This document shows, piece after piece, positions 1-3,411 of a stretch of 6,153 nucleotides of DNA. The stretch is from NCBI GenBank assembly GCA_009668925.1, contig SBEK01000210.1:1-6153 (forward strand). The letters are read 5' to 3'. The DNA comes from Deltaproteobacteria bacterium (GTDB lineage: Bacteria; Desulfobacterota; Syntrophia; Syntrophales; Smithellaceae). Both the position numbers and the translations under genes were made by a program. Under the pieces are notes generated by a model. It was not told the origin of the DNA. It worked only from the letters and a program-made list of their open reading frames with translations, and made no database searches. Position 1 is the stretch's first letter. Each line of letters opens with the position of its first letter.

Positions 1-261
1 GCGGGCGCCGTTCTTTATGGAGCGGGCCTGACGATTGCATACGGCATTTTAATTTTCGCCGCCGGGGCGCGGATGTTGTCCCCTTTCATTCTTCTGGGTC
101 TCGTCAGTCTGCCCTTTGCCGTCAAATCATTCGCCGTCATGGGCCGCCATCTGAATGATCCCCTGGCCATGGCCCCGGCCAATCTGGCGATGATCAAAGT
201 CCACAGTCTCACGGGCGCAGCCATGATTATCGCTTATTTAATTGAAGTCTTCCGCCTCTGA
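1..261 (+). CDS. C-terminal part of a UbiA-family prenyltransferase-like membrane protein (5' end outside window)
   Basis: The frame is open from the first base to a TGA at 259-261, giving 86 residues of the C-terminus. It is strongly hydrophobic, with three likely membrane segments at about residues 3-22, 26-45 and 64-85. Between the second and third lies a basic cytoplasmic-type loop (GRHLND, then PANLAMIKVHSLTG). A short charged loop followed by an N/H-containing stretch and a final LTG-A helix is the usual ending of UbiA-superfamily prenyltransferases, which attach isoprenoid chains to aromatic acceptors in quinone, heme or lipid synthesis. The catalytic Asp-rich motifs would be upstream and cannot be seen, so the substrate cannot be named. 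It is separated from cfa by 137 bp, so co-transcription is possible but not shown. Another polytopic membrane protein is the main alternative. Confidence 0.65.
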   Translation, partial: AGAVLYGAGLTIAYGILIFAAGARMLSPFILLGLVSLPFAVKSFAVMGRHLNDPLAMAPANLAMIKVHSLTGAAMIIAYLIEVFRL

Positions 262-384
262 TCAATTGCCCCTGGAAAACGCCGCCCGCCGGGTTCCCCG
301 CGAAAACAAAAGAACCGTAAAATGCGCACAAAGATTGCCATTGCGATCAATCCGCTTTTTTGTTAATGATCTTTGCCTTTTGTG

Positions 385-392
385 AAAGGAGG
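385..392 (+). promoter_or_regulatory. Strong Shine-Dalgarno of cfa
   Basis: AAAGGAGG lies six bases before the ATG at 399. This near-consensus site selects that ATG over the in-frame TTG at 360, which has no comparable site and would add 13 residues unlike the family N-terminus. Confidence 0.85.
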
Positions 393-398
393 CGCACC

Positions 399-1640
399 AT
401 GCCTGATAATTTTTCGTCTCCCCGGCAGACAGTCCTTCGCCAGCAGCCGACTATCCTGGAGCGGTCCTGTACAAATCTGGTCATCGCCTTATTCAATAAA
501 ATTGTCATCGGCGGACTTACATTGATTCTGCCGGACGGAAGCGAGCGGCATTTCGGTGACAGGCACTCACACGTCCATGGCCGGATGGTGGTTCATGACC
601 ACCGTTTTTTCAAGGACGCCGTTTTAGGAGGCGATATCGGTCTGGGCGAAGCCTATATGAAAGGTTACTGGGATACCGACGATATTCCCTTATTATTCAG
701 CGTCTTCATCAAGAACCGAAAGGCGCTGGCGAACGGCCACATGACCACGGCATGGCTCATGCGCCAGAAGGATCGTCTCCTGCATGCCTTGCGGGCAAAT
801 ACGCCCGGCGGGTCGCGCCGGAATATCGGTGAACATTATGACCTGAGCAATGATTTCTTCCAGACATTTCTGGACCCGACCATGCTTTACTCCTGCGGCC
901 TCTATGGCAGCGAAAGTGATACCTGCGAAGATGCGCAGCACCGTAAGCTGCACCGCATCATCGAAAAAGCGCAGATTGGACCTGCGGATCATGTCCTGGA
1001 AATCGGCTGCGGCTGGGGCGGCTTTGCTCTGGAAGCAGTCCGGGAAACGGGCTGCCGCGTCACCGGCATTACCGTTTCCGAAGAACAATTTGCACTGGCG
1101 CGCGAGCGGGTCCGGATGGCCGGCCTGGAGGACAGGATCAGCATTTTGTTTAAAGACTACCGTCATATCACCGGCGTGTTTGATAAAATTGTCTCCATCG
1201 AAATGCTTGAGGCGGTCGGCCACAAATATTTGGGGACATTCTTCAAGGCCTGCGACAAGCTCCTGAAACCGACGGGCAGGCTGGTCATCCAGGTCATTAC
1301 CATTCCGGATCAAAGTTACGAGAATTACCGTCGAACATCGGATTGGATCAAGAAGTACATCTTCCCCGGCGGACATCTTCCGTCGGTTACCGCCATGTCG
1401 CAAGCCGTTACCAGACATACCGGCATGCTGATGGAACAATTGGAAGACATCGGCACGAACTATGCCCGGACACTTAAGGACTGGCGTGAAAAATTTGTGC
1501 GCAATATCGACAAAGTGAACACGCTGGGATTCGACGACGTCTTTAAGCGCAAATGGATCTATTACCTGGCGATTTGCGAAGCCGGCTTCCGGGAACGAGC
1601 CATCGGCGACATCCAGGTCGTCTTCCGTAAACCGGCGTAG
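399..1640 (+). CDS. cfa: Cyclopropane-fatty-acyl-phospholipid synthase
   Basis: This 413-residue protein is slightly longer than the roughly 380-residue E. coli Cfa. It transfers a methylene group from S-adenosylmethionine to the double bond of unsaturated acyl chains in membrane phospholipids, forming cyclopropane rings at the membrane surface. An N-terminal lipid-binding region (about residues 30-115, including GDIGLGEAYMKGYWD) precedes a class I methyltransferase fold. Family signatures are visible in order: EHYDLSN (145-151), MLYSCG with the conserved Cys166, the SAM-binding motif VLEIGCGWGG (199-208), SIEMLEAVGH (266-275) with an active-site acidic residue, FPGGHLPS (322-329), and a C-terminal FRERAIGDIQ stretch. 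All key motifs are intact, so the enzyme is probably active. The start is fixed by the strong Shine-Dalgarno at 385-392. Cfa is commonly induced in stationary phase or acid stress, but no such control site was recognised here. Mycolic-acid-type relatives share the fold but are less likely in this context. Confidence 0.95.
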   Translation: MPDNFSSPRQTVLRQQPTILERSCTNLVIALFNKIVIGGLTLILPDGSERHFGDRHSHVHGRMVVHDHRFFKDAVLGGDIGLGEAYMKGYWDTDDIPLLFSVFIKNRKALANGHMTTAWLMRQKDRLLHALRANTPGGSRRNIGEHYDLSNDFFQTFLDPTMLYSCGLYGSESDTCEDAQHRKLHRIIEKAQIGPADHVLEIGCGWGGFALEAVRETGCRVTGITVSEEQFALARERVRMAGLEDRISILFKDYRHITGVFDKIVSIEMLEAVGHKYLGTFFKACDKLLKPTGRLVIQVITIPDQSYENYRRTSDWIKKYIFPGGHLPSVTAMSQAVTRHTGMLMEQLEDIGTNYARTLKDWREKFVRNIDKVNTLGFDDVFKRKWIYYLAICEAGFRERAIGDIQVVFRKPA

Positions 1641-1683
1641 ACAAAAATGGATCAAGGTGCAAGGGGATCGAAGTTGGTTAATT

Positions 1684-1723
1684 CCCTCTCCCTCACATGC
1701 CCTTGGGGTATGACGGGAGAGGG
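1684..1723. repeat. Inverted repeat, possible dispersed REP-like element
   Basis: CCCTCTCCC (1684-1692) is perfectly complementary to GGGAGAGGG (1715-1723). Inside, TCA/TGA and CAT/ATG pairs extend the dyad around a CCC-TT-GGG centre. It sits 43 bp after the cfa stop. Similar CCCTCTCCC...GGGAGAGGG palindromes are common as multi-copy intergenic elements in proteobacteria, so a dispersed repeat is the likeliest reading. Copy number cannot be judged from one window. Confidence 0.55.
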
Positions 1724-1738
1724 TAAAAACACCCTTTT
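1718..1738 (+). terminator. Possible rho-independent terminator after cfa
   Basis: AGAGGGT (1718-1724) can pair with ACCCTTT (1731-1737), with one G-U, around the loop AAAAAC. The T-tract runs 1735-1738. The stem is only four strong pairs plus weaker A-T/G-U pairs, and the T-tract is partly used in the stem. It also shares GGG with the right arm of the larger inverted repeat, so the two structures exclude each other. It would end the cfa transcript before the hydrolase gene. Confidence 0.3.
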
Positions 1739-1795
1739 CAATAGTTCTTATTCGCGGACATGAAAAGACAGCTGGGAGAAATTGTATTACGCTAA

Positions 1796-2773
1796 ATGAT
1801 CACCGAGATTTCTGAAAATTTCTATCGCATTACCCTGCCGATGCCTTTCCGCCTGCGCCACGTCCATGCCTACGCGCTGGCCGGAGATAAGCATATCGCC
1901 CTCTTTGACACGGGGATGCATATGCCGGGCGCCTACGAAAAACTGGAGGCGGACTTAAAGAGCATCGGCCGGGCCGTGGAGGAGGTAAGCGACATCTACC
2001 TCACCCACGTGCACACCGATCACTGTGGCCTCGCCGGCTCCATTCAGGAAAAATCAAAGGCGCGTCTTCATCTGTCCGAAGTCGCGAATCAGGTTCACGC
2101 CCATTTCCGGGAGGGAGATTATCTTATCGCCCAGGCCCGGATCTTTTACGCTAAACACGGTATGTCCGCCCGCGACGTGGAAGCCGTCGTGGAAGAAATC
2201 GAAGATATGAGGGGCCGGATTCCGCGATGGGAGGTAACAAGTTTTCTGGAGGATGGGAAGGTTTGCCGCTTCGGTGATCGTTCCTTTGAGGTCATTTCCA
2301 CACCCGGACATGCCGCCGGCCATGTCTGCTTTTTCTTCCGGGACGAAGGCCTGTTGCTGGCCGGCGATCACATCCTGCCCTATATCGCCCCGAGCTTAAG
2401 CCCCAATATCTATGACGAAATCTTTCAGCCGCTCCAAAGCTATCTCACATCCCTCACCGTCATTGAAAAGCTGCCCATCAGCATCATCCATCCCGGACAT
2501 GGAAATTCGCTTGGCGGCATCGATGAACGGATCCGGGAAATCCGCAGCCACCACCGCCAGAAAAAGCAGGCGCTCCTGCAGATCATCGGCGCAGAACCGA
2601 AGACGACATATTCGATCTCAAACGAACTGATCGGCGCGGCATCGGCAAACTGGGATGAATGGGAGAAATTCATGGCGCTCAACGAAACCTACGTCTACCT
2701 GCAGGACCTGAGGCGCGAAGGGGTCATTCGGGAAACCATGAACGATCACAAGCTGTTTTACACAGCCTCCTGA
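1796..2773 (+). CDS. Metallo-beta-lactamase-fold hydrolase with C-terminal winged-helix-like region
   Basis: This 325-residue soluble protein has no signal peptide. The complete di-metal site of the fold is visible: THVHTDHCG (70-78; His71, His73, Asp75, His76), TPGHAAGH (169-176; His172), LAGDH (188-192; bridging Asp191) and HPGHG (232-236; His235). After about residue 245 the chain becomes helical and ends with an NETYVYLQDLRREGVI-type segment (about 295-310). This resembles the winged-helix domain found behind the lactamase fold in LACTB2-like hydrolases and endoribonucleases. Relatives include glyoxalase II, thioesterases and nucleases, so the substrate cannot be assigned from sequence. 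The ATG at 1796 has only a GGGAG (1774-1778) 17 bases upstream, which is long spacing. An in-frame TAA directly before the ATG rules out an upstream extension. The gene lies 155 bp after cfa and is followed by a 638-bp gap. Confidence 0.88.
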   Translation: MITEISENFYRITLPMPFRLRHVHAYALAGDKHIALFDTGMHMPGAYEKLEADLKSIGRAVEEVSDIYLTHVHTDHCGLAGSIQEKSKARLHLSEVANQVHAHFREGDYLIAQARIFYAKHGMSARDVEAVVEEIEDMRGRIPRWEVTSFLEDGKVCRFGDRSFEVISTPGHAAGHVCFFFRDEGLLLAGDHILPYIAPSLSPNIYDEIFQPLQSYLTSLTVIEKLPISIIHPGHGNSLGGIDERIREIRSHHRQKKQALLQIIGAEPKTTYSISNELIGAASANWDEWEKFMALNETYVYLQDLRREGVIRETMNDHKLFYTAS

Positions 2774-2786
2774 GAGCCGCCGACAT

Positions 2787-2815
2787 AAAAAACTTTCGCG
2801 AAAATCGCGCGAAGG
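2787..2815 (-). terminator. Minus-strand terminator-like hairpin just after the hydrolase gene
   Basis: Read on the minus strand, TTCGCG pairs with CGCGAA around a 7-nt loop. The stem gains one outer C-G after a mismatch and is followed within two bases by T6 (2792 down to 2787). The + strand has the same stem, with a U-G wobble in place of the mismatch, but no T-tract, so the terminator polarity is minus. No minus-strand protein gene lies upstream of it; the obvious client is the candidate RNA at 2895-3063. Confidence 0.45.
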
Positions 2816-2894
2816 CATCTGAATTCGTAGGGAAGGCAAGAAGAAAACTATCAATAAAAAAGTATGGTTCGGAATACTTCACCGGACAAAGAAA

Positions 2895-3063
2895 GAAGAG
2901 AGCTGCAATGCTTTTTTTACCATAAGCTGTAGTCAGCTCATTTTATAACTGCTCCCCTGAGCAATTCAGCATTCTCTCTAATACCCATCGATGCTTTTGT
3001 CATGACCTCCTGTGGAACTTAAGTAACTTCCGGTCACAGCACACGGGCATTGCAGCACTCTTC
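2895..3063 (-). ncRNA. Candidate structured small RNA (~170 nt), class unknown
   Basis: The predicted 5' end (3063-3047) and 3' end (2911-2895) are inverted repeats of 17 bases with one U-U mismatch, forming a closing helix. The 3' arm is followed by a T-rich tract (TTTCTTTG, 2894-2887), as expected for an intrinsic terminator. A consensus-like promoter at 3070-3098 places +1 at about the first base of the 5' arm. Inside are AAUUGCUC-AGGG-GAGCAGUU (2966-2947, 8 bp), AUGAGCUG-ACUA-CAGCUUAU (2941-2922, 8 bp), AGCAU/AUGCU (2995-2991 with 2972-2968), and GUGACC/GGUCAU (3037-3032 with 3007-3002) enclosing GGAA/UUCC. Each 8-bp hairpin contains a G-U that would be an A-C mismatch on the + strand, supporting minus-strand RNA. 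CCGUGUGCUGU (3046-3036) could instead pair with ACAGCUUAUGG (2930-2920), extending the closing helix. The length and end-pairing recall 6S-type RNAs, but no family was recognised. A relic of a mobile element with terminal inverted repeats is the main alternative. Confidence 0.5.
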
Positions 3064-3069
3064 GATTTT

Positions 3070-3098
3070 AATGTACAGCCGCAGTCTGTTAATGTCAA
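3070..3098 (-). promoter_or_regulatory. Sigma70-type promoter of the candidate small RNA
   Basis: On the minus strand the -35 box is a perfect TTGACA (3098-3093). A 17-bp spacer follows, then TACATT (3075-3070), four of six matches to TATAAT. The expected start is 6-8 bases further on, about 3064-3062, which coincides with the first base of the right arm of the 17-bp inverted repeat. It is the best promoter match noticed in the intergenic regions. Confidence 0.55.
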
Positions 3099-3256
3099 GC
3101 GGGGCGACTTATCTTTAAGAAAATTGGCACTCCGGAGTTCCGCAGGAACAGGATAGCGGCAATGGCGGCGCGAATGGGACAATATCAGAATAACAGGGCG
3201 TCGCGGGCTGAAATAATTCGACGTATTTGCTTCTACTATTTTCCGGAACCCCGCCG

Positions 3257-3287
3257 GTAACTAATGGATGAACACTCCAGAAGTTAC
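3257..3287 (+). promoter_or_regulatory. Stem-loop upstream of purL
   Basis: GTAACT (3257-3262) pairs with AGTTAC (3282-3287), and TGGA (3265-3268) pairs with TCCA (3276-3279). These give 10 perfect pairs with an AA/GA internal loop and a 7-base apical loop. Two more C-G pairs can form outside it if G3256 is bulged. No T-tract follows, so it is not a terminator. It lies 124 bp before the purL ATG and upstream of the promoter candidate at 3326-3354. It could be a protein-binding dyad or, if transcription starts further upstream, a leader structure. The function is unknown. Confidence 0.35.
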
Positions 3288-3325
3288 GGATATTTACGGC
3301 GCTCTCTCCGGCACATATTTGTCCA

Positions 3326-3354
3326 TTGCATATTTGGGGCGTTTTGGGTATAAG
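3326..3354 (+). promoter_or_regulatory. Possible sigma70 promoter for purL
   Basis: TTGCAT (3326-3331) and TATAAG (3349-3354) are separated by exactly 17 bp. The -10 box matches five of six consensus bases but the -35 only three. Transcription would start near 3361, leaving a leader of about 50 nt before purL. An 8-bp direct repeat, CATATTTG (3314-3321 and 3329-3336, 15-bp period), overlaps the -35 region and could be an operator, but this is speculative. Confidence 0.3.
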
Positions 3355-3400
3355 CGCATCATCTGCTTTATGTCGACAGATCAAAAATATCGGAAATATC

Positions 3401-3404
3401 AGGA
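3401..3404 (+). promoter_or_regulatory. Ribosome binding site of purL
   Basis: AGGA lies seven bases before the ATG at 3412. The upstream in-frame ATG at 3370 lacks any purine-rich site, so 3412 is preferred. The site sits inside a tandem pair of AAATATCNG repeats (3385-3402). Confidence 0.55.
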
Positions 3405-3411
3405 TAAATCC

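Larger units (their letters stand above)
2774..3411. other. 638-bp gap between hydrolase and purL, non-coding but structured
   Basis: No reading frame here looks like a real protein; those present are short, low-complexity or antisense extensions of neighbouring genes. The left half (2787-3098) holds a minus-strand promoter, a candidate structured RNA and a terminator-like hairpin. The right half (3099-3411) holds several dyads: ACTCCGGAGT (3129-3138), GTTCC-GCA-GGAAC (3137-3149), TTCCGGAA (3241-3248) and a longer stem-loop at 3257-3287. It also has a weak + strand promoter candidate and the purL ribosome binding site. No tRNA, rRNA, CRISPR array or known riboswitch core was recognised. Confidence 0.7.

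Noticed and set aside
360..398. TTG start 13 codons upstream of the chosen cfa ATG
   Set aside because: The AAAGGAGG at 385-392 lies inside this extension and is ideally spaced for the ATG at 399.
693..1655. 320-codon open frame on the minus strand
   Set aside because: It is fully antisense to cfa, whose motifs are intact; it shows no recognisable domain and is explained by the codon bias of the sense gene.
2659..2925. Plus-strand frame running from the hydrolase 3' end into the gap (Lys/Arg-rich)
   Set aside because: Its first half is an out-of-frame reading of the hydrolase; the second half has no recognisable motif and no own start with a ribosome site.
3020..3040. Resemblance of the CCGGAAG stretch to the SRP RNA apical loop
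   Set aside because: The rest of the conserved SRP tetraloop and internal-loop sequence is missing.
2895..3063. Retron-type msr-msd RNA, suggested by end-paired arms
   Set aside because: No reverse transcriptase gene is nearby; the minus strand downstream runs into the antisense of the hydrolase gene.
2895..3063. Transposon-derived element with terminal inverted repeats
   Set aside because: No clear target-site duplication flanks the arms, and promoter phase plus strand-specific wobbles fit an RNA gene better; not fully excluded without a genome copy count.
3000..3182. 60-codon minus-strand frame that overlaps the 21-residue ORF by ATGA
   Set aside because: TTG start with no ribosome site, Cys/Arg-rich composition, and it runs through the strong minus-strand promoter and the RNA 5' arm.
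3370..3411. In-frame ATG 14 codons before the chosen purL start
   Set aside because: No purine-rich site precedes it, and the added residues (MSTDQKYRK...) are hydrophilic and outside the PurS-like domain; it remains possible but less likely.
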